The notes under the pieces were generated by a model, which was given only the letters and a program-made list of their open reading frames with translations, was not told the DNA's origin and did not search any database. This document shows positions 43,930-54,800 of a stretch of DNA of 64,000 nt, one piece after another. Numbering within the stretch: the first letter of the stretch is position 1; the number at the start of each line of letters is the position of its first letter. The translations under genes were made by a program, and so were the position numbers. Origin of the DNA: Flavobacteriales bacterium (GTDB taxonomy: Bacteria; Bacteroidota; Bacteroidia; Flavobacteriales; Flavobacteriaceae); contig JALVST010000123.1 in NCBI GenBank assembly GCA_027024205.1, positions 1-64,000 of the forward strand, given 5' to 3'.

Positions 43930-46737
43930 ATGTCTCAAACCGGTTTATCTAAAAAATTTAATTCCGAAAAACACATTTTTATAGAGGAAGCGGCGGAAAA
44001 CAATCTTAAAAATGTGAGTGTGTTAATTCCGCGAGACCGTTTGGTGGTGATAACCGGCGTCTCCGGAAGCGGTAAATCCAGTTTGGCGTATGATACATTA
44101 TATGCCGAAGGACAACGCCGTTATATAGAAAGTCTCTCTTCGTATGCCCGGCAATTTTTGGGTAAAATTCAAAAACCGAAAGTTAAAAATATTAAAGGGA
44201 TTGCACCGGCTATTGCTATCAAACAAAAAGTCAATACTTCCAATCCGCGTTCAACGGTGGGAACGGCCACCGAGATTTACGATTATTTAAAGTTACTCTA
44301 TGCCCGGATAGGTAAAACCATATCGCCCGTGTCCGGACAAGAAGTCAAAAAGCATAGTGTCAGTGATGTTATTGATTTTTTAAAAAAACAAGAACACGGG
44401 AGTCGTTGGGTTTTATCGGTCGGCTTGGAGGCACATCATGGTAAAGATATTAAAACTATTATACGTATTTTGGAGCAACAGGGTTATGCCCGTCTAAAAA
44501 CCGGTAATGATATCATAAGTATTTCCGAAATATTAAAACAACCGGAATTACCACAGGAATTGGAATTGGTGATAGACCGTATCCGGCTTAAAAATGATAC
44601 CGATTATTGGAACCGGTTATCCGATTCGGTACAAAAAGCTTTTTTTGAGGGACACGGCAATTTGAAATTAACCGATTGGCAAAGTAAAAAAGTTTATACG
44701 TTTTCTCAAAAATTTGCATTGGACGGGATGGAATTTCCCGAACCGAGCATTCATTTGTTCAGTTTTAATACACCTTACGGCGCATGCAAAACTTGTGACG
44801 GGTTTGGGAGTGTGTTGGGTATTGATCCACAAAAAGTTATCCCTGACACAACTTTGTCCGTTTATGAAGGTGCCATTGCCTGTTGGAAAGGCAGTAGTTT
44901 GAACTACTACAAGAATCTTTTGGTAGAAAATGCGCATAAATTTGATTTTCCGGTATTTACACCTTGGTATGAACTGAGTGACGAACAAAAAGAATTGGTC
45001 TGGCAAGGCAATGAATATTTTGTCGGAATCAATGATTTCTTTAAAGAATTGGAACAAAAAAGTTATAAAATTCAAAACCGGGTGATGTTAGCCCGTTATC
45101 GAGGTAAGACTTTGTGTCCTTCGTGTAAAGGCAGGCGTTTGCGGCAAGAAGCTTTTTATGTTCAGGTCGAAAAAAAAAACATCGGTGAGTTGGTAGAAAT
45201 GCCGATTGACGAATTGCAAGTATTTTTCAAAAAATTAAAATTGTCCGCTTATGAAAAATCGATAGCAAAACGGATTTTATACGAAATAAACAGCCGTATC
45301 GGATTTTTGTTGGATGTTGGTCTGGGATATCTGACATTAAATCGGGCTTCCAATACGCTTTCGGGTGGTGAAACGCAACGGATTAATTTGGCAACTTCAT
45401 TGGGCAGTAGTTTGGTCGGCTCCATATATGTTTTGGATGAACCCAGTATCGGTTTACATCCGAGAGATACCGGCCGTTTGATAAAAGTGTTAAAAAATTT
45501 GCGTGATTTAGGTAATACGGTTGTAGTGGTTGAACATGATGAGGATATAATGAAAGCAGCTGATTATCTGTTAGATATGGGTCCGGAAGCCGGTATTTTC
45601 GGAGGTGAATTAGTGGCAGAAGGCAAATACAAGGATTTAATAAAAACGGATACTTTGACGGCACAATACCTTAGTGGTACAATGCAAATTCCCATACCTG
45701 CCATCAGGCGTTCTTCCAATGACTTTATCCGTATAAAAGGCGCTCGTCAGCACAATTTGAAAAACATCGATATCAAATTTCCCTTACATACTTTGTCGGT
45801 GATAACCGGCGTGTCTGGGAGTGGTAAGAGCACCTTGGCATCAGAGATTATCTATCCGGCCATCCATAAAAAATTATTTGGTCACGGGCCTAAAACCGGT
45901 GATTTTACGGCTTTGGAAGGTAGTGTCTCGCAGTTGGAACATATTGAATATCTCGATCAAAATCCAATAGGTCGCAGCAGCCGTTCCAATCCGGTTACGT
46001 ATATCAAAGCTTATGATGATATCCGCCATTTGTTTGCATCGCAACGTTTGGCTATGATTAAGCGTTTGCAACCCAAACATTTTAGTTTTAATGTAGAAGG
46101 GGGGCGTTGCGAACATTGTAAGGGTGAAGGAGTAGTCACTATCGAAATGCAATTTATGGCCGATGTACATCTGACTTGTGAAGTTTGCGGTGGTAAAAGG
46201 TTTAAAGAAGAGGTCTTGCAAGTGACTTACGAAGGTAAAAATATTCATGATATTTTGGAGATGAAAGTTGATGAAGCTATCGCTTTTTTTGCAAAGTATA
46301 AACAAGACAAAATTGTCGGTAAGTTACAGCCATTGCAAGATGTCGGTTTGGGATATGTCAGTTTGGGACAGTCTTCATCAACTTTGTCGGGAGGGGAAGC
46401 GCAGCGGATTAAATTGGCGTCGTTTTTGGCAAAGGGCAATCGCCAGCCTAAAACTTTATTTATCTTTGACGAACCTACAACCGGTTTACATTTTCACGAT
46501 ATTCAAAAACTGCTTAATTCTTTTGACGCTTTGATTGAAAACGGCCACAGTATTTTGGTGATTGAACATAATATGGAAATCATAAAATCTGCCGATTGGA
46601 TAATTGATTTAGGACCTGAGGGGGGTAAAAAAGGAGGTTATCTGGTTTTTGAAGGTACGCCGGAGGATTTGATTAAAAACGGAAAGTCTTTGCTGACGCC
46701 TTATCTATTGGAAAAATTGAAGAAACAACCGGAATAA
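43930..46737 (+). CDS. uvrA: UvrA-type excinuclease ATPase, paralogue 1
   Basis: About 935 residues from the ATG at 43930. It has two ABC modules: Walker A VITGVSGSGKSSLAYDTL and VITGVSGSGKSTLASEII, with LSGGE signatures in both (NTLSGGETQRINLA, STLSGGEAQRIKLA). Zinc modules have CKTCDGFG, LCPSCKGRRL and CEHCKGEG...CEVCGGKRF. All UvrA features are intact, so it should bind damaged DNA or act in a related role. It is clearly diverged from the second copy at 47417-50227; Bacteroidota commonly carry two. Confidence 0.9.
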   Translation: MSQTGLSKKFNSEKHIFIEEAAENNLKNVSVLIPRDRLVVITGVSGSGKSSLAYDTLYAEGQRRYIESLSSYARQFLGKIQKPKVKNIKGIAPAIAIKQKVNTSNPRSTVGTATEIYDYLKLLYARIGKTISPVSGQEVKKHSVSDVIDFLKKQEHGSRWVLSVGLEAHHGKDIKTIIRILEQQGYARLKTGNDIISISEILKQPELPQELELVIDRIRLKNDTDYWNRLSDSVQKAFFEGHGNLKLTDWQSKKVYTFSQKFALDGMEFPEPSIHLFSFNTPYGACKTCDGFGSVLGIDPQKVIPDTTLSVYEGAIACWKGSSLNYYKNLLVENAHKFDFPVFTPWYELSDEQKELVWQGNEYFVGINDFFKELEQKSYKIQNRVMLARYRGKTLCPSCKGRRLRQEAFYVQVEKKNIGELVEMPIDELQVFFKKLKLSAYEKSIAKRILYEINSRIGFLLDVGLGYLTLNRASNTLSGGETQRINLATSLGSSLVGSIYVLDEPSIGLHPRDTGRLIKVLKNLRDLGNTVVVVEHDEDIMKAADYLLDMGPEAGIFGGELVAEGKYKDLIKTDTLTAQYLSGTMQIPIPAIRRSSNDFIRIKGARQHNLKNIDIKFPLHTLSVITGVSGSGKSTLASEIIYPAIHKKLFGHGPKTGDFTALEGSVSQLEHIEYLDQNPIGRSSRSNPVTYIKAYDDIRHLFASQRLAMIKRLQPKHFSFNVEGGRCEHCKGEGVVTIEMQFMADVHLTCEVCGGKRFKEEVLQVTYEGKNIHDILEMKVDEAIAFFAKYKQDKIVGKLQPLQDVGLGYVSLGQSSSTLSGGEAQRIKLASFLAKGNRQPKTLFIFDEPTTGLHFHDIQKLLNSFDALIENGHSILVIEHNMEIIKSADWIIDLGPEGGKKGGYLVFEGTPEDLIKNGKSLLTPYLLEKLKKQPE

Positions 46738-46797
46738 TGGATGATTGTAATTTGAATAGAAGCTTGTTTGATAGGGAAGAGTATATCAAAAAAAATA

Positions 46798-46805
46798 TAT
46801 CTTTG
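46798..46805 (+). promoter_or_regulatory. -7 promoter box of the acyltransferase gene
   Basis: TATCTTTG matches TAnnTTTG and ends 19 nt before the ATG. Confidence 0.5.
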
Positions 46806-46824
46806 TCAATAAAAACATTATAAA

Positions 46825-47394
46825 ATGAAAAAAGCACTGGCCAAATTCGTCAATTTTATTACCGGATGGCGTGTTAATGTCCCGGAGGAATTCCGTATAA
46901 AAAAAGCCGTTATGATTGCGGCGCCACATACGTCCAATTGGGATTTGCTTTATGCTATGGCGGGTTTGTGGTATGTTGGATACCGGCCACGTTTTTTTAT
47001 TAAAGATGATTTTAAAAAAGTGCCGGTTCTTAATTGGATTTTAAAATGGTTGGGCGCTATTTGGGTAAATAGGAAAAAACATAATAATTTAATCAAACAT
47101 TCGGTCAATATGCTCAACAAAGAAAAGGAATTGATTTTATTGGTGCCGGCAGAAGGTACTCGTAGTGCCGTAGATCAATGGCATTTAGGTTTTTATCATA
47201 TTGCCAAGCAATCGGGTTTACCTGTTTTACTAGCCTACTTGGATTATGCCAAAAAAGAAGCTGGCGTGGGAAAGATGTTGTATCCTGGTGATGATTTTGA
47301 AAAAGATATGCTGGAAATTGAAAATTTTTATAAAAATATTACGGCCAAATATCCTGAAAAATATAACAAAAGGATTTTTAAACGTAAAAATTGA
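46825..47394 (+). CDS. Lysophospholipid acyltransferase (PlsC-like)
   Basis: A 189-residue member of the PlsC/LPLAT family. The catalytic HX4D motif is HTSNWD (His35, Asp40), the second motif is VPAEGTRSAVDQW, a variant of the usual PEGTRS, and a motif for the phosphate (FFIKDDFKKVPVLNWILKWLG) lies between. It probably acylates lysophosphatidic acid or a related lipid in the inner membrane. It is shorter than many PlsC proteins and lacks a clear membrane anchor. It sits between two convergent uvrA genes. Confidence 0.85.
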   Translation: MKKALAKFVNFITGWRVNVPEEFRIKKAVMIAAPHTSNWDLLYAMAGLWYVGYRPRFFIKDDFKKVPVLNWILKWLGAIWVNRKKHNNLIKHSVNMLNKEKELILLVPAEGTRSAVDQWHLGFYHIAKQSGLPVLLAYLDYAKKEAGVGKMLYPGDDFEKDMLEIENFYKNITAKYPEKYNKRIFKRKN

Positions 47395-47416
47395 ATCAAT
47401 TTTCATACCTCATTCC

Positions 47417-50227
47417 TCAAAGATACCGCCCCGTATAAGACAACTTACATTTTACGATTTCTTCGGGAGTGCCTTCAAAAATTATTTTACCGCCTTTTTG
47501 TCCGCCTTCCGGCCCTAAATCAATGATATGATCAGCGAGCTTAATGACATCCGTATTGTGTTCGATAATGAGAACCGTATTGCCTTTATCGACTAATTTG
47601 TTTAAAACTTCCATCAAAATACGGATATCTTCAAAATGTAGTCCGGTTGTAGGTTCGTCGAGGATGTAAAAAGTCTTTCCGGTATCTTTTTTGGATAATT
47701 CCGTTGCCAGTTTGACCCGTTGTGCTTCACCGCCCGAAAGGGTGGGAGCAGGTTGTCCCAAAGTTAAATATCCCAATCCTACATCTTGTAAAGTTTTGAG
47801 TTTTCTATGAATTTTGGGAATGGCTTCAAAAAATGTAACAGCTTCGTTTATAGTCATTTCCAAAACATCTGCTATGGATTTTCCTTTGTAACGGACTTCC
47901 AGGGTTTCACGGTTAAATCGTTTGCCTTGACAAGTTTCGCAAGTAACCTGGACATCAGGAAGCAAATTCATTTCTATGGTGCGAATCCCGGCACCTTCGC
48001 ATACCGGACAACGACCGTCTTTGACATTGAATGAAAAGCGTCCCGGTTTATAACCGCGAATTTGAGCTTCGGGCGTTTGGGCAAACAGATTTCTGATTTC
48101 CTGAAAAACCCCTGTATAGGTAGCCGGGTTGCTACGGCTACTACGTCCTATGGGGCTTTGGTCAATATCAATAACTTTGTCTATATTTTCAATGCCTGAA
48201 ATACTTTTATAAGGTAGGGGTTCTTTAACACCTTTATAAATTCTGTTATTTAAAATCGGATAAAGCGTTTCATTGATTAATGTGGACTTACCGCTTCCCG
48301 AAACACCGGTTACACCGATAAGTTTACCCAATGGCAGTTTTACCGTGACATTTTTAAGATTATTACCGGTAGCCCCTTTCAAAATGATATATTTACCGGT
48401 TCCTTTCCGGCGGTTTACAGGTATTTCAATCCGTTTTTCTCCGGTTAAATATGCTGCTGTGAGAGAACCGGATTGTTTGATGGTTTCCAAATGGCCTTCG
48501 GCTACAATTTCACCGCCATGTTTGCCGGCACGTGGGCCCATATCGATAATATGGTCAGCTTGTTCCATCATTTCCTGGTCGTGTTCCACAACTATAACGG
48601 TATTGCCCAGATTACGCAATTGTTTTAAGGATGCTATTAACCGGCGGTTGTCTCTTTGGTGTAATCCGATGCTGGGTTCATCCAGGATATATAAAACATT
48701 GACCAGTTGTGCACCGATTTGCGATGCTAAACGAATCCGCTGTGATTCCCCTCCTGATAATGACTTAGCAGGGCGGAATAAATTCAAATAATTTAGTCCT
48801 ACGGCCGTAATAAATTCGATACGGTTCCTAATTTCCTTGATGATTTCATCTCCTATAATGCGTTGTTTGTCAGTAAGATGTTCTTCTATATCTCGGAACC
48901 ATTCTGCCAATTCATCGATATCCATGAGGGCCAAATCAACAATGGACTTTCCATTTATTTTAAAATATTGAGATGTTTTCTTTAATCGATGACCATGACA
49001 AACCGGACAAACTTTTTCGGTCAAAAAGTTTTTAGCCCATCGTCTGATTTTTTGACTGTCATTAGCATCGTATTGATGCCGGATAAAATTGATGATACCT
49101 TCAAATTTTAAATGATAAGATTGGGTTATACCCAATGTTTTAGAAAAGATTTCGAAATGCTCGTCTGCCCCATGTAAAATAACCTGCATGGCTTTTTCGG
49201 GGATATTTTTTATGGGGGTATCCAAACTAAATTCGTAGCGTTTTGAAATAATCTCCAATTGACTGAATATCCATGAGTTTTTGTAAGGTCCCAAGGGGGC
49301 TAATCCGCCTTTTTTGATAGAAATACTATGGTCCGGTATAATTTTTTTTAAATCTACTTCAAATACATTTCCCAAACCTTTACAATAATCACATGCGCCT
49401 TTTGGAGAATTAAACGAAAAAGTATTCGGCTCGGGTTCAGGATAAGATATGCCGGTAGTAGGACACATTAAATTCTTGCTGAAATATTGAATTTTGTTTT
49501 CTGTTTTATCCCATACTATTAAGGTGCCTTTTCCGTGATACAAAGCGGTTTCTATACTTTGTTTAAGTCGCTTGCGGTTATGCTCAGAGGGTATAAGTCT
49601 GTCTATAACAATGTCTATGTCATGTATTTGATAACGTTCCACTTGCATGTCGCGTTCTATTTCTTTGATATCTCCGTCTATGCGAACGCGTAAAAAACCC
49701 ATACGGGCAATTTTTTTAAACAATTCTTTATAATGACCTTTACGTGACTTGATAACCGGTGATAATATATAAATCTCTTTGTTATTATATAATGTATAAA
49801 TTAGCTCCAAAATTTCTTTTTCAGAATAATTAACCATTTTTTCTCCTGTTTCATATGAATAGGCTTCTCCTATTTTAGCATAAAGTAGTCGCAAAAAATC
49901 ATAAATTTCCGTTACTGTCCCGACTGTGCTGCGCGGATTTTTATTGGTCGTTTTTTGTTCAATGGCAATAACGGGAGACAATCCGTCAATTTTATCTACA
50001 TCAGGTCGATTCAGTCCTCCTAGAAATTGCCGGGCGTAGGCCGAAAAAGTTTCTATAAAACGCCGTTGTCCTTCGGCATAAATAGTATCAAATGCCAATG
50101 ACGATTTACCGCTACCACTTAGTCCCGTGATAACGGTTAGTTGTTTATGGGGAATTTGGAGCGTCAGGTTTTTCAGGTTATGTTCCCGGGCGCCGTATAT
50201 TTTAATATGTGTTTGTTTTTTTGACAT
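47417..50227 (-). CDS. uvrA: UvrA excinuclease ABC subunit A, paralogue 2 (canonical)
   Basis: About 936 residues from the ATG at 50227 (MSKKQTHIKIYGAREHNLKN). Walker A sites VITGLSGSGKSSLAFDTI and GVTGVSGSGKSTLINETL; signatures KSLSGGESQRIRLA and PTLSGGEAQRVKLA; zinc pairs CDYCKGLG, CPVCHGHRL and CPVCEGAG...CETCQGKRF. This copy looks like the standard nucleotide-excision-repair UvrA of the phylum (GLSPVIAIEQKTTNKNPRST). A longer frame to a TTG at 50242 is rejected because that TTG is in the -7 box. Confidence 0.92.
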   Translation of the reverse strand: MSKKQTHIKIYGAREHNLKNLTLQIPHKQLTVITGLSGSGKSSLAFDTIYAEGQRRFIETFSAYARQFLGGLNRPDVDKIDGLSPVIAIEQKTTNKNPRSTVGTVTEIYDFLRLLYAKIGEAYSYETGEKMVNYSEKEILELIYTLYNNKEIYILSPVIKSRKGHYKELFKKIARMGFLRVRIDGDIKEIERDMQVERYQIHDIDIVIDRLIPSEHNRKRLKQSIETALYHGKGTLIVWDKTENKIQYFSKNLMCPTTGISYPEPEPNTFSFNSPKGACDYCKGLGNVFEVDLKKIIPDHSISIKKGGLAPLGPYKNSWIFSQLEIISKRYEFSLDTPIKNIPEKAMQVILHGADEHFEIFSKTLGITQSYHLKFEGIINFIRHQYDANDSQKIRRWAKNFLTEKVCPVCHGHRLKKTSQYFKINGKSIVDLALMDIDELAEWFRDIEEHLTDKQRIIGDEIIKEIRNRIEFITAVGLNYLNLFRPAKSLSGGESQRIRLASQIGAQLVNVLYILDEPSIGLHQRDNRRLIASLKQLRNLGNTVIVVEHDQEMMEQADHIIDMGPRAGKHGGEIVAEGHLETIKQSGSLTAAYLTGEKRIEIPVNRRKGTGKYIILKGATGNNLKNVTVKLPLGKLIGVTGVSGSGKSTLINETLYPILNNRIYKGVKEPLPYKSISGIENIDKVIDIDQSPIGRSSRSNPATYTGVFQEIRNLFAQTPEAQIRGYKPGRFSFNVKDGRCPVCEGAGIRTIEMNLLPDVQVTCETCQGKRFNRETLEVRYKGKSIADVLEMTINEAVTFFEAIPKIHRKLKTLQDVGLGYLTLGQPAPTLSGGEAQRVKLATELSKKDTGKTFYILDEPTTGLHFEDIRILMEVLNKLVDKGNTVLIIEHNTDVIKLADHIIDLGPEGGQKGGKIIFEGTPEEIVKCKLSYTGRYL

Positions 50228-50239
50228 AAAAATAGAATG

Positions 50240-50247
50240 CAAAAGTA
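50240..50247 (-). promoter_or_regulatory. -7 promoter box of uvrA (paralogue 2)
   Basis: TACTTTTG on the reverse strand matches TAnnTTTG and ends 12 nt before the chosen ATG. Confidence 0.5.
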
Positions 50248-50343
50248 GAATATTTTTATATATTTTTTTATATTGAATTCATGATTATTATGAAACGGTT
50301 TGGTTTTGACATTAACGTTATAATTGTAATTTTCAAAATTATT

Positions 50344-50388
50344 TATAAAAACAAACACCCCAGATTTCCGGGGTGTTTGTTTTTATAA
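50344..50388. terminator. Strong bidirectional terminator after susD
   Basis: AAAAACAAACACCCC, AGATTTCC, GGGGTGTTTGTTTTT forms a 15-bp perfect stem with A- and T-runs on either side, 12 bp beyond the susD stop codon. It works in the susD direction and could also block read-through from the opposite strand. Confidence 0.85.
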
Positions 50389-50399
50389 ATTTCCAAATA

Positions 50400-51863
50400 T
50401 TATTGATCCCACCACATGCGGGTATTCATTTCATTTCCTCCCATATCATTTATTGCTTGAGAGAGATTATCCATATTTATAGCTGCTTCACTTTCAGGAT
50501 ATCTGAATCTTCTGGGAATTTCGGTGGCATTGGCACTGGCAGCCGGTGGAAATTGTAATACGGGGTAATCAAGACGTTTCCATTCATTCCAGGCATTAGC
50601 TCCTTGGAGATAAAGAGCGATATGTTTTTGTTCTCCTATTAATTTTCTCCAATTGGCTGTATTATATTGCACTTCGGGATATGCCAAATAAGTTGTAATA
50701 TCGGCTTGTGAAACGCCCCATTGATCCATACTGGCTGCAATAGCATCGTAATACGTGTTGGAGGCATCGGCTGTGTTGCCGAACCAACCTCTTTGTTCGG
50801 CTTCGGCTTTGATAAACAACAATTCGGCATAGGTCATAAGAAAACTTGGGAAATTCATGGCTCTGACTTCAGCACTTGGCAATGAATAATCTTCGATTGC
50901 ATAGTTAAATGTATCAGAGGTAGGTAAGCCGTAAGGGAATCCTACATATTCTCCGTTTTGGTTGGGGTCGGCGTAATGCGGAATTCTGGGGTCGGAAGGA
51001 CTGGCAGCTGTTCCACTACCGTAAGAATTCATTAAGTTAATTAACGGTTCACTTACAAATGTCCATTGTTGTGTTAAAAATTCCAAATATAACGGATTGG
51101 CATGAGATTCTTCGTTTTGGAAGTAAATCATTGCGTTGTCATCATTACTTGTAAAAACATTGCTTGATAAAGCATCGGCAACTTCGGTTTGAGCTAATGA
51201 AGGATTAACCTCTGACATTCTCAATGCCAATCTGGCTCTTAAAGAATTAGCGAATCTTTTCCATTTGGTCATATCTCCGTTATACATCATATCACCGCTG
51301 GTAAATCCTGAGGCATTTACATCAATCATATTGGCAGCATCTTTCAATTCGTTGATTAAAGCGGGATAGATACTTTCTTGTTTGTCATATGCCGGAAAAG
51401 TTATATCTTCTTTTAAAGCTTCGGTATAAGGTACATTTCCCCAAGTATCGGTAATATTGGAGAAAGCCCATACTTTAAGAATTTTAGCTACGGCTATTTG
51501 ATTTTCATTTTTTCCGTAAACACTGTAATCGTCTTTATTATCACCACTGTTAAGTTCGATGATATTTACCAATTCGGGCAATCCGTTCAGATACCAGGCT
51601 GACCAGTCTCCCGATGAATCGTCCATAACATATAAGCTCCGGGTAGTTGTTTCGCGTTGTGACCATTGCTGACTGTAAAGCATCAAGGTTTTATTATAAC
51701 CTAAACCCGAATTTATATTGATTAGACTTTGCATGGCTCCGGTGAGAATGGCCGGTGTGGGTGCTTTATTTGTAGCCAAAGGATTTTTATTAAGTTCAAC
51801 AAAATCCTTTGTACACGAAGATGTTAATCCGATAATTATTAAAAATATGATTATTTTTTTCAT
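50400..51863 (-). CDS. SusD/RagB-family surface lipoprotein
   Basis: A 487-residue lipoprotein with lipobox LTSSC (Cys17). It belongs to the SusD-like subgroup with TKDFVELNKNPLATNKAPTP at the start, WKRFANSLRARLALRMSEVN, and the C-terminal YLQGANAWNEWKRLDYPVL. SusD proteins cap the SusC transporter and bind the substrate. Many members of this subgroup act on peptides or other non-starch ligands; no carbohydrate enzyme is present nearby, so the ligand is unknown. Lies 12 bp after susC. Confidence 0.9.
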   Translation of the reverse strand: MKKIIIFLIIIGLTSSCTKDFVELNKNPLATNKAPTPAILTGAMQSLININSGLGYNKTLMLYSQQWSQRETTTRSLYVMDDSSGDWSAWYLNGLPELVNIIELNSGDNKDDYSVYGKNENQIAVAKILKVWAFSNITDTWGNVPYTEALKEDITFPAYDKQESIYPALINELKDAANMIDVNASGFTSGDMMYNGDMTKWKRFANSLRARLALRMSEVNPSLAQTEVADALSSNVFTSNDDNAMIYFQNEESHANPLYLEFLTQQWTFVSEPLINLMNSYGSGTAASPSDPRIPHYADPNQNGEYVGFPYGLPTSDTFNYAIEDYSLPSAEVRAMNFPSFLMTYAELLFIKAEAEQRGWFGNTADASNTYYDAIAASMDQWGVSQADITTYLAYPEVQYNTANWRKLIGEQKHIALYLQGANAWNEWKRLDYPVLQFPPAASANATEIPRRFRYPESEAAINMDNLSQAINDMGGNEMNTRMWWDQ

Positions 51864-51875
51864 GGTTTTAAAAAT

Positions 51876-54800
51876 TTAGAATGAAATATTTAAATTAAGT
51901 GCAATAGAGCGTGCAGCCGGTAATTGACCGTATTCACGTCCTTGAATATTCCCTGAAGAATTTCCGGCAGATTCCGGATTATAACCTTCTGGAGTATTTC
52001 TAAACAGAATAGCTAAATTTCTACCGATAATTCCAACACTGGCACTCTTCATTTGAAGTTTGGAAACAAAATCACCGGGGATTCTGTATTGTAAAGATAT
52101 TTCTCTTAATTTGATAAAACTGGCATCAAAGACTGTAAAATCTCCGGGTGTTTTACGCATCAATCTAAAATATTGCTTATAGTTTTGAGCCGGCGTGGTA
52201 TTTTCGCTGTATATAGGGTTTCCGCTGCTATCAGTACCGGTTTGCATAACTCCTTCGGCAATAAGAGGTTTTTCTCTAACATCATTTTCAGCTGTTATTT
52301 TCATGGTACCGGCATAAATGGCCGTTTGATATCCTCTTAGAAATATAACGCCACCTTTTTGAAAATCAATCAATCCGGAAAGCGTGAAGTTTTTATATTT
52401 AAAAGTATTCATAACGCCTCCTGTGAAATCGGGAAGAATACTGCCCATAAAGGTTAAATCGTCGTCTCTTTCGTAGTATCCGGTAGTAGCATTAACAATT
52501 TTTTGTCCGTCGTGCGTTCTTTTAATTTTACGGGCATAAATGGAACTGAATGGTTCGCCTACTCTTGATTCAAGTGTTACACCGGGATAGAAAGTAGCCA
52601 TAAGGTAAGACTCCATACCTTTGGCCAGTTCAACTACTTCGTTGTTATTTTTAGCCCAGTTAATATTCATATCCCATTTTAAATCTTTATTTAAGATTCT
52701 ACCGTTTAAATTAAGTTCAATTCCGGAATTTTTAATTTTACCGGCGTTAACCCATTTTTTATCATAACCGGTTGCTTGTGAAACATCGATGGGGATAATT
52801 TGATTTTTGGTATTACCGTTATAATAGGTAAAGTCAAAGCCCAATCTGTTATTAAGCATTGAAACATTTAAACCGGTCTCAATGGAGGTTGTAATTTCCG
52901 GTTTTAGGAATGGATTGTTTGAGGTAGTAGGCAGATAAAAGGCGGGAGCACCTCCGATAGGACTTCCTTGAATGTATGTGCTATACAATCTGTAAGGTGA
53001 TGTATCATTACCAACTTGTGCCCAGCCCAATCTGATTTTACCGTAATTAATAATATCATTTTTTAAAACTTCGGAGAAAACGAAACTTCCGGTTACAGAA
53101 GGATAAAAGTAAGACCAATTGTCAGGCGGTAGGGTTGAAGACCAGTCATTTCTTCCCGTTAGATCTAAAAATAGGTAATTTTTATATCCGAAAGTAGCAC
53201 TTCCGAATAAACTGTTTATTTTTTTTCTATAAAGTCCGCGTGCTACATAAGGTCTGTCAATGGAGTTTGACAAAGAGTAGATATCGGGAAGATTTAAACC
53301 GCCTTGTGTAGCGCCTTTATTTACTTCCAATTTGCGATACATCAGGTTAAAACCTAAACGGGCATTTAAAGAAATATCTTTGGTCAGATTATTATTTTTA
53401 TAATTGAAACCGCCATCGATATTTGTTTCGTTGAAATTATACATTTGTGATATAAAATACGGGGTATATCGACTACCTACGGCCCTTCTATCTCTTCTTT
53501 GGTCGGCATAAGTATCCAAAGAATATCGCAGATACACACTGTAATTATCAGTTAAATCATATTGTGCCTTAATATTTCCAAAGAAACGGTTTCTTTCATC
53601 ATCTTGATAGTCTTTGTAGGCCAGCCAAAACGGATTGTTGGCTCTTACCGTTCTATCATTAAGTCCGTAGGTTCTCCAAGTTATTTGTTTTCCGTCCTGT
53701 GCTTCATATGTTCTCAATCTGTCTATATCAATTTGTCTTTGTGTCCAAATAACCAGATTATAAACAGGGTTATCACTACTTCCACCGGTTTTAGGTCTTC
53801 CTTTTCCTTGATTGTTTATATAATTCAAGTTAGTTGATACGGAAAATCTTTTGACTTTTCCGGAAATTTTAGCACTGATGGTATTTCTTTTTATTTGACT
53901 ATTGGGGACTATACCTGTTTGGGTTAAATTGGTATATGAAAGTCTGTAACTACCGATATCTCCTGCTTGTGAAAAAGCAACATTGGTTTTATTCATGATA
54001 CCGGTTTCGAAATAATTTTTATAATTGTCAGGATGAGGGGACCAAGGACGCACTTCACCACCTTGTCCCAAGCCGTCCCATTGTCTGACGAGTCGTCCGT
54101 CCAGTTTAGGGCCCCAACTTTCGTCGGTTTGTACATTTTGAATGGGATAGCCATTGGGGTCAAAATTTGTAAAAGTCAATGATTGACCACCGCCATAAAT
54201 GTTTTGTAACGGCGGAAAATCATAAGCTTTCTCCATGGCTGTTGTTTGGCTGATAGACAAACCTATACCTTTTCTTTTTTTGGCACTTTTGGTTGTAATC
54301 AATATGACACCGTTACTAGCTCTTGAGCCGTATAAAGCTGCGGCATTCGGACCTTTCAGAATACTGATGGATTCTATATCTTCGGGGTTGATGTCTTGTG
54401 CGGCATTACCGTAGTCAATATTACCATTGATATCGTCTCTTGCCCCGTAAGCTTGTCTGAAACTACCGAAATTGGAGTTGTCTATCGGAACACCGTCAAC
54501 AACAAACAGTGGTTGATTGTTGCCTGTTAATGACGTTGCACCACGAAGTAATATTCTGGTTGATCCTCCCAAATTTCCGGTTGATTGTATTTGAACGCCT
54601 GCAATTTTTCCGGCAAAGGCATCAACGAGATTTGTACTGTTATTTTTTGAAATTTCACTTCCTTTTACTTCTTGTATGGCATATCCGAGGGATTTTTTTT
54701 CACGTTTGATTCCCATGGCTGTTACAACGACTTTGTCAAGTTTTGAAGCGCTTTCTTTTAAAGTAACATTTAATATACCGCCTTTATCTATGGTTTTTTC

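Noticed and set aside
43930-50227. Two uvrA copies as a recent duplication or assembly error
   Set aside because: The two proteins differ throughout, including in the zinc modules and linker regions, so they are old paralogues.
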